Positions 33,878 to 43,056 of a stretch of 64,000 nucleotides of DNA are shown here, one piece after another. The translations under genes and the position numbers were made by a program. The notes beneath the pieces are model-generated. The model saw only the letters and a program-made list of their open reading frames with translations, ran no database searches and had not been told where the DNA came from. How positions within the stretch are numbered: position 1 is the first letter of the stretch; every line of letters begins with the position of its first letter. The stretch is from assembly GCA_963702155.1 (NCBI GenBank), contig OY969717.1:2046001-2110000 (forward strand), given 5' to 3'. Origin of the DNA: G963702155 sp963702155. GTDB lineage: Bacteria; Pseudomonadota; Alphaproteobacteria; Micavibrionales; Micavibrionaceae.

Positions 33878-34564
33878 TTACTGGATTTTAAATTCAATCG
33901 GTATTTCAACCCAGCTTTGAACGGCTCTACCATTTTCGATATTGGGGTCGAATGTCCATTTTTTAACGGCTTTAATTGCCGCTTGGTTAAGAAGCGCATA
34001 TTGTGACGGCTCATGAAGTTTGATATCCTGACGCATTCCATTTTCCGAAATTAAAACATGTAACCATACAACACCTTCCTGACGCATCCTTAATGAGCGT
34101 TTAGGATATACAGGCTGGACACGCCGCCCTTTAACACTCGCCTCACTAATCACAGGAATAACATCCTGCACAGGTTTTGAAACTTCAATTGCCTTGTCTT
34201 GCACTGGCTGTGGTTCAGATTGATAAATTGGAGGCTGTGCCGCAGCAGGCTCAATTTTATTCAACATCTCTGGTAAAGGTTTTTGAATAACGGCCTTAGC
34301 CATTTTTTGAACAGTAGGCTTTTTTTGTACAGGTTCCATTTTTACCACTTCAGTAAAAACTTTCGGCGGTTCTTTTATAGGATTAACAAAGCGAATGCTG
34401 ACATTAGTTGGCGTACTTAACATCTCTGCAGATATCGTCTTTTGCGACACTGATAGAGAAAACCACAATAAAATCAAGGTATGAGCCAGCAAAGCGCCCG
34501 CCACTCCAACACCGAGCCGCTTTCCCTTCCCCTCATCATAAAAACTGTTATCCACAAACATCAT
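33878..34564 (-). CDS. tonB: TonB energy transducer
   Basis: One N-terminal membrane anchor (GVAGALLAHTLILLWFSLSV), a Pro/Lys-rich periplasmic spacer (about 60-140, KEPPKVFTEVVKMEPVQKK), and a C-terminal TonB domain with VYPKRSLRMRQEGVVWLHVL, KAVKKWTFDP and VEIPIEFKI. It passes energy to outer-membrane receptors, here the divergent FecA-like one. A Fur box lies upstream of the start. Confidence 0.93.
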   Translation of the reverse strand: MMFVDNSFYDEGKGKRLGVGVAGALLAHTLILLWFSLSVSQKTISAEMLSTPTNVSIRFVNPIKEPPKVFTEVVKMEPVQKKPTVQKMAKAVIQKPLPEMLNKIEPAAAQPPIYQSEPQPVQDKAIEVSKPVQDVIPVISEASVKGRRVQPVYPKRSLRMRQEGVVWLHVLISENGMRQDIKLHEPSQYALLNQAAIKAVKKWTFDPNIENGRAVQSWVEIPIEFKIQ

Positions 34565-34578
34565 AAAAAATTCTAATT

Positions 34579-34658
34579 GAGAATGATTTTCATTATTGAC
34601 TCAGTAAAAACCATCGCGTAAACATGGCCTAATTCTTATTGATATTCATTCTCATTTA
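34579..34658. promoter_or_regulatory. Two Fur boxes in the tonB / receptor promoter region
   Basis: GAGAATGATTTTCATTATT (34579-34597) matches the 19-bp Fur consensus at nearly all positions and lies just upstream of tonB. A second site, TGATATTCATTCTCATTTA (34640-34658), lies close to the receptor start. Together they indicate iron repression of both divergent units. Confidence 0.8.
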
Positions 34659-34684
34659 CAAGTAGAAAATTGGAAATACCACAA

Positions 34685-36910
34685 ATGACCTCTCGTATAA
34701 AGAAAGCTCTTGCGCTTACGACCATCCTTGCCGCTGTCCCTTTTTATAATGCAATAGCCCAAGAACAGGCGAACTCGAAAGATCACGCCAAAACAGTCAT
34801 GGAGCGGGTGATGGTCATTGGAAATGCGGAAAGGGCGCAGGACTTAACAGGCTCGGCCACATTTATTGGTAAAGAGGAATTAGATCAAAATAATTATACG
34901 GATATAAACCGTGTCCTACGCCAAGTTCCAGGCGTAAATATTCAGGAAGAGGAGGGCTACGGAAACCGCCCCAACATTGGATTGCGCGGCGGACGTTCTG
35001 AACGCAGCGCCGATATTACACTCATGGAAGACGGTATCTTAATTGCCCCGGCCCCTTATGCCGCGCCATCGGCCTATTACTTTCCGCGTGTCAGCCGGAT
35101 GGAAGCTGTCGAAGTTCGCAAAGGCTCCAGCACGATTAAATTTGGCCCGCGCACAACCAGCGGCGCAGTCAATTTGATTTCCAGCTCTGTACCTTCTACA
35201 AAAGAAATAGAAGCTTTAGCTGGATACGGAAGCGATAACACACACCGCCTTCAAGGGCACTATGGTGATAGTGTTGTGTTTGGCTCTGGTAACTTTGGCT
35301 TTGTCATTGATGCCAGCCATGACGCGACAGACGGTTTCAAAAGCATCGATATTGTCGGCGGAGACACCGGCTATTCAATTCAGGATATCATGGGTAAAGT
35401 TCAATTCAGCACCGACCCCACGGTCGATATATTCCAATCACTCGAAATTAAAATCGGCGCAACAGAAGAGGATTCAGACGAAACCTATTTAGGGCTAGCG
35501 CAGGCAGATTTTGATGCCAACCCTTATCGCCGTTATGCTGCATCACAAGTTGACAATATGGATGCAAGCCACCGCCAATATCACATCCGCCATTTTGTTG
35601 ACTTTGGAAATTTTGATGCGACGACTACGCTTTACCACAATCAATTCTCGCGTAACTGGTACAAGCTCGATGACATTACAATTGGCGGTGTGCGCCAAAG
35701 CCTAAGCTCTGCATTGAACAATCCTGTCTATCTTTCTGCCCTGAAGGGATCAACCAATCTGGATGGAAGCGCCGCCAATAATCTAACCGTGCGGGCGAAT
35801 AACCGCGATTACTATTCAACAGGTGTGCAAACTGATTTGGCTTCACAGTTCGGCATCGGCGAGACGGATCATCAGTTCGAATTCGGCGTCCGTTATCACT
35901 ACGACAAAGAAGACCGCTTTCAGCAAGAGGATTTATACGCCATTAATAGTGGCATCATGACACTGGCCAGCGAGGGAGCCCCGGGGTCTAATGCCAATCG
36001 TCATGCAACAGCAAAAGCCACAGCGCTCTATGTTCTGGATGAAATAAACTATAACAACTGGACGATCGTTCCAGGCGTGCGATACGAATATATCGATTTG
36101 AAACGTGAGGACTTCAATAGCAATCAAGTCCGTGAAAACACGGTTGATGCTTTTGTTCCGGGTATTGGCCTTGGCTACGCCTTCACCGATGAATATAGCG
36201 TGTTTGGGGGTATCCACAAAGGGTTTGCCCCGCCATCGCCCGGCAGTACAAATGATGATGTTGAGGAAAGCATCAATTATGAGCTTGGCGGACGTTACAA
36301 CGGGAACGCTTTCAATGCCGAGCTAGTCGGATTCTTCAATGATTACTCGAACCTACTGGGCGAATGTACCCTCTCATCCGGCTGCACGGGCGGTGCTGAT
36401 GGTGATCAGTTCAATGCAGGTGAAGTTGATGCTTATGGTGTTGAGTTTTCTCTTGGCTATGACGCTGCGCCAGCTTTGAATATCTCCGAGGTTAGTTTGC
36501 CGATTAATTTCAATTACACATACACAAAAGCCGAATTCCAAAATAGCTTTGTCAGCGGGTTCGATGAGTGGGGTAATGTTAGCGCAGGCGATGAATTGCC
36601 TTATGTCCCTGAACATCAATTTTATGTTTCTGCTGGCGTTGTTGCCCCCAAATGGGAAATTCATGTTGCCGGTAAATATGTTGATGAAATGCGCACACAA
36701 GCCGGAAGCGGTTCTACTCCCGCTGGGCAAGGTACGGATGAGCATTTCATTGTTGATCTCGCGGGCGAGTATGAAATATTTGAAGGCACGCGCTTTTTTG
36801 CTACGGCAGATAATCTCTTTGACACTCAATATGTTGCTGCCCGCAGACCAGCGGGCGCAAGACCGGGGAAGCCATTGACAGCATTGGCAGGTATTAAATT
36901 CGAGTTTTGA
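34685..36910 (+). CDS. TonB-dependent receptor, FecA-like
   Basis: Outer-membrane receptor of 741 residues. ATG 34685 gives a clean signal peptide (SRIKKALALTTILAAVPFYN, cut after AIA). The plug has NRVLRQVPGVNIQEEEGYGN and RPNIGLRGGRSERS, then APYAAPSAYYFPRVSRMEAV and RKGSSTIKFGP, closest in style to ferric dicitrate receptors. It has no N-terminal signalling domain, so no FecI/FecR control. The beta-barrel ends in Phe (GIKFEF), as outer-membrane proteins do. The substrate, probably an iron chelate, cannot be read from sequence. Confidence 0.92.
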   Translation: MTSRIKKALALTTILAAVPFYNAIAQEQANSKDHAKTVMERVMVIGNAERAQDLTGSATFIGKEELDQNNYTDINRVLRQVPGVNIQEEEGYGNRPNIGLRGGRSERSADITLMEDGILIAPAPYAAPSAYYFPRVSRMEAVEVRKGSSTIKFGPRTTSGAVNLISSSVPSTKEIEALAGYGSDNTHRLQGHYGDSVVFGSGNFGFVIDASHDATDGFKSIDIVGGDTGYSIQDIMGKVQFSTDPTVDIFQSLEIKIGATEEDSDETYLGLAQADFDANPYRRYAASQVDNMDASHRQYHIRHFVDFGNFDATTTLYHNQFSRNWYKLDDITIGGVRQSLSSALNNPVYLSALKGSTNLDGSAANNLTVRANNRDYYSTGVQTDLASQFGIGETDHQFEFGVRYHYDKEDRFQQEDLYAINSGIMTLASEGAPGSNANRHATAKATALYVLDEINYNNWTIVPGVRYEYIDLKREDFNSNQVRENTVDAFVPGIGLGYAFTDEYSVFGGIHKGFAPPSPGSTNDDVEESINYELGGRYNGNAFNAELVGFFNDYSNLLGECTLSSGCTGGADGDQFNAGEVDAYGVEFSLGYDAAPALNISEVSLPINFNYTYTKAEFQNSFVSGFDEWGNVSAGDELPYVPEHQFYVSAGVVAPKWEIHVAGKYVDEMRTQAGSGSTPAGQGTDEHFIVDLAGEYEIFEGTRFFATADNLFDTQYVAARRPAGARPGKPLTALAGIKFEF

Positions 36911-36998
36911 TAGTAGGAGAGTGGTGTCATACAAACACTAACTTTTCTCCAAAAGCGCTCTTTGCTAAAATTACGAGGCACAAATTCGGTGCCATTGA

Positions 36999-37520
36999 TC
37001 AACTGAATTTTGACGTAAATTTTTTCAGTTTTGTAGATTTTCTAAGGCGTTGATGGTTAAAATGATTGAGGAAAGAGTATTGAATGGCTGTAAACTTTTG
37101 TAATGATTGCATCAGCTTGAACTTATTTATTCCCCGCACTCGCCGCCGAAAATGAAGATGTGAATTCTCGGCCTGATTATTTTTATAACGCCCTGCTTCT
37201 TGTAAGTGCTGCATGTTCAATTCTTTCAAAACGGCCCCATAAGACGGAAGCTTGTCTGTCACGATTTCTTTTGGTTTTCCGTGCCGTGATATCAGCTTTT
37301 TCAACACTTTTAGCGCCGCTTTTTTATTTCTTTTGAAAACAAAGCGCCGAATTTATTCCACCAATAGCGCACAGTTTCGTGACAAATATCAATACCGCGT
37401 TCATGAAGAATATCTTCGGCTTGGCGCAAACTGAGCGGATAACGGATGTAATACATCACCGCTAATTTTATGATTTGGGGGCTGGTTTTAAAATATTTGA
37501 AGGGGTCTATTTTTGCTCAT
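36999..37520 (-). mobile_element. IS6-family transposase remnant B
   Basis: N-terminal part readable as DPFKYFKTSPQIIKLAVMYY, LRQAEDILHERGIDICHETV and RYWWNKFGALFSKEI, preceded by a one-base slip in an A-run after ATG 37520. Then the catalytic middle is missing and the frame resumes at KKAALKVLKKLISRHGKPKE and continues 102 residues (KLPSYGAVLKELN, RYKNNQAENSHLHFRRR). Two of the three catalytic acidic residues should lie in or beside the deleted part. It is dead, in the same orientation as remnant A, with the receptor gene ending 90 bases away. Confidence 0.85.
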
Positions 37521-37669
37521 AAGATACAAAATATCAGAAATTGTTTAAAACGGCATTTTAATCTGACAAGACCCTCCACAGTCCATCGGAATGAGGGCGT
37601 ATGCGAAGTGCCGCAGAACGCGGGGCTCACGGCTGAAAATTCTCTAATGTCGTTGAATTACGGACTGAA

Positions 37670-37745
37670 TGGCAGGGGCATGGAGACTTGAACTCCAGAC
37701 CTACGGTTTTGGAGACCGTCGCTCTACCAACTGAGCTATACCCCT
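37670..37745 (-). tRNA. tRNA-Trp (CCA)
   Basis: On the minus strand AGGGGTA pairs with TGCCCCT (one G-T pair), then G and an encoded CCA. The anticodon stem ACGGT/ACCGT closes loop CTCCAAA, anticodon CCA. In many bacteria tRNA-Trp lies between tuf and secE-nusG; here tuf is about 2 kb upstream with two extra genes between, and secE does not follow. Confidence 0.96.
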
Positions 37746-37808
37746 TCGCGTTCTATGAAGATATATTTAAAAGGTTGTTATAAAAAAAGCAAGGCCGTAA
37801 TGCGTGCT

Positions 37809-38825
37809 CTACCCTGCTATAGGTTGAAATATCTGCCTACGTATAGATGAAGCATTGTCTTGGGTGTGTAAATCAAATTCGACGTGATCCTTTTTTATAC
37901 TTTCATTTTGCAAGAATTCCTGCTGCCAGCTTTGCGCCTTTTCCATACCTTCATGTGTTCTTAGAAACCCTTTTGTGCTATCATAACTTTTCTTGGATTT
38001 AGATTGATTAACAATATTCATATCAAAGCGTTCTATAAACTCTGCAGCTTTTTTATCCAGAATAACGCTCGCATGTTGTATCATTGCGCCTTGAGTGAGA
38101 CCTATTTTCATAGGTTTTTTAAGAGCGCTTTTGCCGGACTTTGGTTTGATAATATCTTTGATTTCAAGCTCTATTTGATCTAACCGGTATATATCACCTT
38201 TGATTGTTTCGGCATAACCGCGGTCACTAGCCAATTCAAAAACAATCTCAACATCATGTTTATTTATTGTCGCAGTATCAGAAAACAATATTTTATCCCG
38301 TTCAGTAAGTGTCTTTGCAACAGGATATATTGGTTCCTCAAAGGCTTTCCCTTCAAACAAACCGGTTAAACTATCGGGCAATTTTGAAAATTTTTTATCA
38401 AAGCGTTCAATGTCACCAAGTGTTTTAAGATTAAGTGTATCCAATTTGAATTTTGTTTCTGCTCTACACATAGCATTTTTAGGATGCGTATCATCGCCTG
38501 CATCAACAGATCTCAATGCTTCTTTAAGCATCAACCTATGAGAGCGATTATGGCGCTCTTCCAAGCGGATTTCTATATTTTTATCCGGTAATACACTACC
38601 CGCATCAGCAAAATAAAAACGAAGACCTTTTGGTCTTGATTTTATAGGCTTTGAGGCTTTGTCACCTTTATGCGTTTTTAATTCTTGTTCTGAAGCTATA
38701 ATATCTACAATAGCCTTATATGCCGTTGCAATGTTCTGATCATGCCTCAGTACAAAAAGGTTTATAGCAGGAGTATCGAACTCGAGTTTTACCTCAAGCT
38801 CAAGATGAGCTTTGTTCCCAGCCAT
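37809..38825 (-). CDS. Divergent CYTH-like (triphosphate tunnel) protein
   Basis: About 338 residues from ATG 38825 (MAGNKAHLELEVKLEFD), chosen for the family-like start and GGAA upstream; the frame extends 23 codons further. CYTH hallmarks are visible in order: the LELEVKLEF start (ExExK), YFADAGSVLPDKNIEIRLEER for the YFDT...LRxR block, RAETKFKLD, then VEIVFELASDRGY and LDQIELEIKDI for the DrG...ExElE block. The family binds triphosphates with metal in a beta-barrel. The insert between blocks is unusual and some positions deviate, so activity is uncertain. Its neighbour upstream is 86 bases away on the same strand. Confidence 0.55.
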   Translation of the reverse strand: MAGNKAHLELEVKLEFDTPAINLFVLRHDQNIATAYKAIVDIIASEQELKTHKGDKASKPIKSRPKGLRFYFADAGSVLPDKNIEIRLEERHNRSHRLMLKEALRSVDAGDDTHPKNAMCRAETKFKLDTLNLKTLGDIERFDKKFSKLPDSLTGLFEGKAFEEPIYPVAKTLTERDKILFSDTATINKHDVEIVFELASDRGYAETIKGDIYRLDQIELEIKDIIKPKSGKSALKKPMKIGLTQGAMIQHASVILDKKAAEFIERFDMNIVNQSKSKKSYDSTKGFLRTHEGMEKAQSWQQEFLQNESIKKDHVEFDLHTQDNASSIRRQIFQPIAG

Positions 38826-38911
38826 TTTATATTCCGTTTCTTCGTTGTCGTTCCGTGTATATTTATAAAAGCAAATATGGCTTTTAACTGTCAAACTTTT
38901 TTCTATAAATT

Positions 38912-39688
38912 CTAAAGTTTCGGAATAACTACTTTGATGCCAAGACGCTCATTCTGGTAATCTATTTGTCGCATAGGAATAGAGATATCAATAAAAACGG
39001 TTTCAAGTTTTCCCGTATTCCGGTTTATAACATCATGCATATTGTAATAAACGAATCCTTCTTTCACCGTTTTGCTCTCTAAAATATTAATGTTTTTATA
39101 ACGCAACAACATTGTCTCTTCATCTGGTGAAATAACACGGTAAGCATTGGCCAAACTGTACCCAGTACCGGATTTTTTAACCTCTTCAAAAAGGGCGTTA
39201 CGGATACTGCGCAGGTGAAATGCGCCGCCTAAAATCTTATGTTCTTCGGCTAAGTTTATGGCAACATTTAAGACGCCAATATTTGCAATATGCCGCGCGA
39301 TTATTTTATTATATTCGGCTAGCGCGCTTTCTGCCTGTTCTATCGTTAAGTTTGTCTCTACAATCATTTCTGAGAGTTCTAGCAAACGGTCAGATGGCCT
39401 TAAAGATACGGGATCATAATATTTTGTTTGGGTATAACTTGCGCGGAAAATGCCAAAATCAAAATTATAGGGAATTTCATATTTCAGCTGTTCGGCTAAA
39501 ACATCATAATGCGCTTGAAGCTCTGCACTACCGCGAGAAGTAGGGGTGTCTTTGTATGGCCGATAAAGGTTCGCGCGCGTTTGATTATCATAGGCTTGTG
39601 CAGATGTTTGTTTTAAAGGCACAGTTGATAAAGTAATAACGCCCAAAGCAGCTAATGATAATCTATATTTTGAAACCCTCATATGCAT
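38912..39688 (-). CDS. Secreted protein of unknown function
   Basis: From ATG 39688 (or 39682) the N-terminus is a signal peptide: RVSKYRLSLAALGVITLSTV, likely cut after SAQA. The mature 230 residues contain a helical region (LEQAESALAEYNKIIARHIA-like) and an Asp/Asn-rich beta end (YYNMHDVINRNTGKLETVFI). No family recognised. A longer frame starts at 39736 but adds an unlikely extension. It is placed after the tuf terminator and before the CYTH-like gene. Confidence 0.65.
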   Translation of the reverse strand: MHMRVSKYRLSLAALGVITLSTVPLKQTSAQAYDNQTRANLYRPYKDTPTSRGSAELQAHYDVLAEQLKYEIPYNFDFGIFRASYTQTKYYDPVSLRPSDRLLELSEMIVETNLTIEQAESALAEYNKIIARHIANIGVLNVAINLAEEHKILGGAFHLRSIRNALFEEVKKSGTGYSLANAYRVISPDEETMLLRYKNINILESKTVKEGFVYYNMHDVINRNTGKLETVFIDISIPMRQIDYQNERLGIKVVIPKL

Positions 39689-39741
39689 AAATTTTATTTT
39701 AACATGAGTTTGATATAACAGAATACTGATTTTCAAAAAAT

Positions 39742-39777
39742 AAAAAAACCCGCTGCACTAAAGAGCGGGCTTTTTTT
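39742..39777 (-). terminator. Terminator of tuf
   Basis: CCCGCT (39749-39754) pairs with AGCGGG (39764-39769). Seven A on the left give a T-run on the minus strand directly downstream of tuf; seven T on the right make it usable in the other direction too. Confidence 0.85.
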
Positions 39778-39805
39778 AAGATTTATAGAACTTTTAAAAA
39801 GCCTA

Positions 39806-40984
39806 TTACTCTACGATTTTGGTGACGACGCCTGCGCCGACTGTTCTGCCGCCTTCGCGGATGGCAAAGCGGAGGCCTTCGTCCATTGCAACCGGTGCAA
39901 TCAACTCTACTTCCATGCCGTTTATGTTATCACCAGGCATCACCATTTCCGTGCCGCTTGGCAAACTCACTTCACCCGTTACATCCGTTGTACGGAAATA
40001 AAACTGCGGACGGTATTTTGTGAAAAATGGTGTGTGACGACCGCCTTCATCCTTACTCAGGATATAGGCTTCGGCTGTAAACTTCTTGTGCGGTGTGATG
40101 GAACCAGGCTTACATAAAACCTGACCACGCTCCACATCCTCACGCTTGGTTCCGCGAAGAAGAACGCCCACATTATCGCCAGCCTGACCGGAATCAAGCA
40201 ACTTACGGAACATTTCAACACCGGTACAAATTGTCTTTTGTGTATCACGGATACCGACAATCTCGATTTCCTCGCCAACTTTTACAACACCTTGCTCGAT
40301 ACGGCCTGTTACAACAGTTCCGCGACCAGAGATAGAGAATACATCTTCCACAGGCATCAAGAACGGCTTGTCCACTTCGCGCTCTGGCTGAGGAATAGCC
40401 TCATCAACAGCTTTCATCAATTCGGCAATCGCTTCTTTACCAATATTGTCATCACGACCTTCAACAGCGGCCAAAGCAGAGCCTTTAATAATAGGAATAT
40501 CATCCCCAGGGAAATCATAGCTGGACAAAAGCTCGCGTACTTCCATTTCTACCAATTCAAGCAATTCTTCGTCATCAACCTGATCAACCTTGTTCAAGAA
40601 CACAACTAATGCAGGCACACCAACCTGACGGGCAAGCAAAATGTGCTCACGCGTTTGTGGCATGGGGCCATCGGCCGCGTTGACCACAAGAATAGCACCA
40701 TCCATTTGTGCCGCGCCTGTAATCATGTTCTTAACGTAATCAGCGTGACCCGGGCAATCCACGTGCGCATAGTGACGGTTCTCTGTCTCGTATTCAACAT
40801 GTGCCGTTGAAATTGTGATACCGCGTGCCTTTTCTTCAGGCGCCTTGTCAATCTTGTCAACGCTCTCACCATTGCCGTATAACAACGCAATCGCCGCCGT
40901 CAACGTCGTCTTACCATGATCCACGTGACCAATCGTTCCAATATTACAATGCGGCTTATTACGCTCAAACTTTTCCTTAGACAT
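39806..40984 (-). CDS. tuf: Elongation factor Tu
   Basis: Delivers aminoacyl-tRNA to the ribosome. P-loop GHVDHGKTTL, switch II DCPGHADYVKNMITG and NKVDQVDD are intact; length 392 is as expected for alphaproteobacteria. It is transcribed alone with a strong terminator, unlike the copy in the str operon, so a second tuf may exist outside the window. Confidence 0.98.
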   Translation of the reverse strand: MSKEKFERNKPHCNIGTIGHVDHGKTTLTAAIALLYGNGESVDKIDKAPEEKARGITISTAHVEYETENRHYAHVDCPGHADYVKNMITGAAQMDGAILVVNAADGPMPQTREHILLARQVGVPALVVFLNKVDQVDDEELLELVEMEVRELLSSYDFPGDDIPIIKGSALAAVEGRDDNIGKEAIAELMKAVDEAIPQPEREVDKPFLMPVEDVFSISGRGTVVTGRIEQGVVKVGEEIEIVGIRDTQKTICTGVEMFRKLLDSGQAGDNVGVLLRGTKREDVERGQVLCKPGSITPHKKFTAEAYILSKDEGGRHTPFFTKYRPQFYFRTTDVTGEVSLPSGTEMVMPGDNINGMEVELIAPVAMDEGLRFAIREGGRTVGAGVVTKIVE

Positions 40985-41143
40985 GTCTTGTCCTGCCCTT
41001 CAATAAAAAATAAAATTAAAAACCTATGAGATGACATAGAAAACCCACAGCAAATTGTCAATGTGTTTTTGCGATATGGTTTATAAAATCATCTGCGAAT
41101 AGAATCACTTGCGCTTGTTTGTTTGAAAACTTATAAAACATGC

Positions 41144-41875
41144 ATGTTTTTAAATCATGATCATGATCATTCGCCCGAAGCGATTGCGGAGCGTCTGAAT
41201 GCGGGCCCCCAAGTTTATTACCTAAAAGAATGGGTTTATGGGGGCATTGATGGCGTTGTAACAACCTTTGCAATTGTTGCAGCTGTAATTGGCGCAGATC
41301 TAAGTTATTTTATCGTCCTAATCATGGGACTGGCTAGCGTAGTGGGCGACGGGTTTTCTATGGCGGCCGGATCATATAGCGCGACGAAGGCCGAGCGCGA
41401 TAATTATAAACGTTTGCATGCAATTGAATCTTCGCATATCAAAAAACACCCCGAAGGTGAGATCGAAGAAACGCGTCAGATTTTTGCCTCTAAAGGCTTT
41501 AAAGGTGAGGAAATCAATCAGATGACCGATATGATATCCCGCGATCATGATTTATGGATTGAATTCATGTTATCCGAGGAATATGGCGTTTCCAAACCTT
41601 CGCATACGCCTATAAAGTCCGCGCTTCATACGTTTTTATCGTTTCTTGTCTGCGGCTTTATGCCGCTTATTCCGTACTTATTAAGCTTGCCCTATTCGGC
41701 ACATATTGCTTTGGCTTTATCCGCAATAACATTTTTTATTATCGGGTCAGGAAAGAGTATCTGGTCGGTTAAGAAATGGTGGCACGAGGGGATCGAGACG
41801 ACGTTGATAGGTTTAAGTGCCGCCGCATTGGCATATGGTATCGGATACGGGCTTAAAATTTTCTTTAATATATAA
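41144..41875 (+). CDS. VIT1/CCC1-family metal transporter
   Basis: Membrane protein of the vacuolar iron transporter family, which exports or stores Fe2+/Mn2+. The signature VYGGIDGVVTTFAIVAAVIGA starts the first membrane pair; GLASVVGDGFSMAAGSYSATK is the second. A cytoplasmic metal-binding helical region (EIEETRQIFASKGFKGEEIN) separates these from the last three segments. ATG 41144 gives the His/Asp-rich start MFLNHDHDHS, often seen in the family; the TTG at 41123 is a weaker alternative. Confidence 0.9.
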   Translation: MFLNHDHDHSPEAIAERLNAGPQVYYLKEWVYGGIDGVVTTFAIVAAVIGADLSYFIVLIMGLASVVGDGFSMAAGSYSATKAERDNYKRLHAIESSHIKKHPEGEIEETRQIFASKGFKGEEINQMTDMISRDHDLWIEFMLSEEYGVSKPSHTPIKSALHTFLSFLVCGFMPLIPYLLSLPYSAHIALALSAITFFIIGSGKSIWSVKKWWHEGIETTLIGLSAAALAYGIGYGLKIFFNI

Positions 41876-42038
41876 AGACTTATACATAAAGTGAATATAA
41901 AAGTGGACAGGCAGCGAACACACCGTTATAAAACGACTTTTCAACAATATTATAGTAATAAAACATATTAAATATATAAGGAGCGGCAAACTTCCTATAC
42001 TGTCTCGGTGATAACCCGAAAATAAATAAGGATTTAAA

Positions 42039-43034
42039 ATGCCGTATGATGCCATGGGAAATACTATTAGAATACTTGCCGATATTGGCGGAACATTTGC
42101 ACGATTCGCGCAGACTGACGGGAAAGATATCTGGAGCTTTAAAAAATTAAAGGCCTCCGAGTACTTATCGCTTGAAACGGCGCTCGCCAAATATTGCGAA
42201 ATGGAATCGATACCCGATACCGGTACGCTTTCTATTGCAACGGCTGCTTATCCTGATGGTGATGTATGGCGTTTTGTTAATAAAAACAAATGGGTTATAG
42301 CCCCAAAATGTCTTAAAGAAGATGGATGGGATTTACATTATATTTTGAATGATTTTGAAGCCTCGACATGGGCACTTATGGGTATGAAAGACGAGAGCCT
42401 GACCATTCTTAAAGAGGGAGGATTAAAAGACCGCTATTCAAAGTGTCTCATAGGGCCGGGGACAGGCCTTGGTCTTGGGTTTTTAACCGCTGAAGAAAAT
42501 AACCGTTGGGGCGTTCAAAAAACGCATGGCGGACACTTGCCAATTTCTGCCGTCACGGATGAGCAATGGAAAATTATAAACATTGTCAAAGATAAGTATA
42601 ATGATGGCAAAGCGCCGGTTTTTGAAAATTTTGTTAGCGGCCCAGGCCTTTACAATACATATCTTGCCGTTTGTGAGATGAAAGGCGTGGAGCCAAAAAT
42701 CGATAGTCATGTGAATTTCTTCTATCACAAGGATACGGATGAAGCCATCGATGCGGTGCGTTTGCTACATGAATTTTATGGTATGTTTGCCCATGCGGTA
42801 ACTGTGGCCGGCCATTCTTATGGCGGCCTATATTTGACGGGCGGTGTTTTGGACCGTCTGGTTGAATATAATATGTTTGATTTTGATCATTTTTATAAGT
42901 ATTTCGCGATCAAGGCGGTTAAATCGATTGAGGAAAGCCTAGCCGCAACGCCGATTTATCACGTACTTGAGCCGCATATGGCGATGAGCGGTTTGATGTA
43001 CCTAGAGAGCCGCGACATGGCAAAGGCCGCTTAA
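42039..43034 (+). CDS. glk: Glucokinase
   Basis: ATP-dependent glucose phosphorylation. The phosphate motif LADIGGTFARFAQT, the catalytic LNDFEASTWAL, IGPGTGLGLGF and the later GLYLTGGVLDRL are as in proteobacterial Glk. Length 331 is normal. The polysaccharide deacetylase gene follows 22 bases later and may be co-transcribed. Confidence 0.93.
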   Translation: MPYDAMGNTIRILADIGGTFARFAQTDGKDIWSFKKLKASEYLSLETALAKYCEMESIPDTGTLSIATAAYPDGDVWRFVNKNKWVIAPKCLKEDGWDLHYILNDFEASTWALMGMKDESLTILKEGGLKDRYSKCLIGPGTGLGLGFLTAEENNRWGVQKTHGGHLPISAVTDEQWKIINIVKDKYNDGKAPVFENFVSGPGLYNTYLAVCEMKGVEPKIDSHVNFFYHKDTDEAIDAVRLLHEFYGMFAHAVTVAGHSYGGLYLTGGVLDRLVEYNMFDFDHFYKYFAIKAVKSIEESLAATPIYHVLEPHMAMSGLMYLESRDMAKAA

Positions 43035-43056
43035 ATCTCCTAGAAAGAAACCACCC

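Noticed and set aside
37470..37691. Plus-strand ORF of 73 codons
   Set aside because: Runs across the antisense of tRNA-Trp and the IS6 remnant; no ribosome-binding site or family features.
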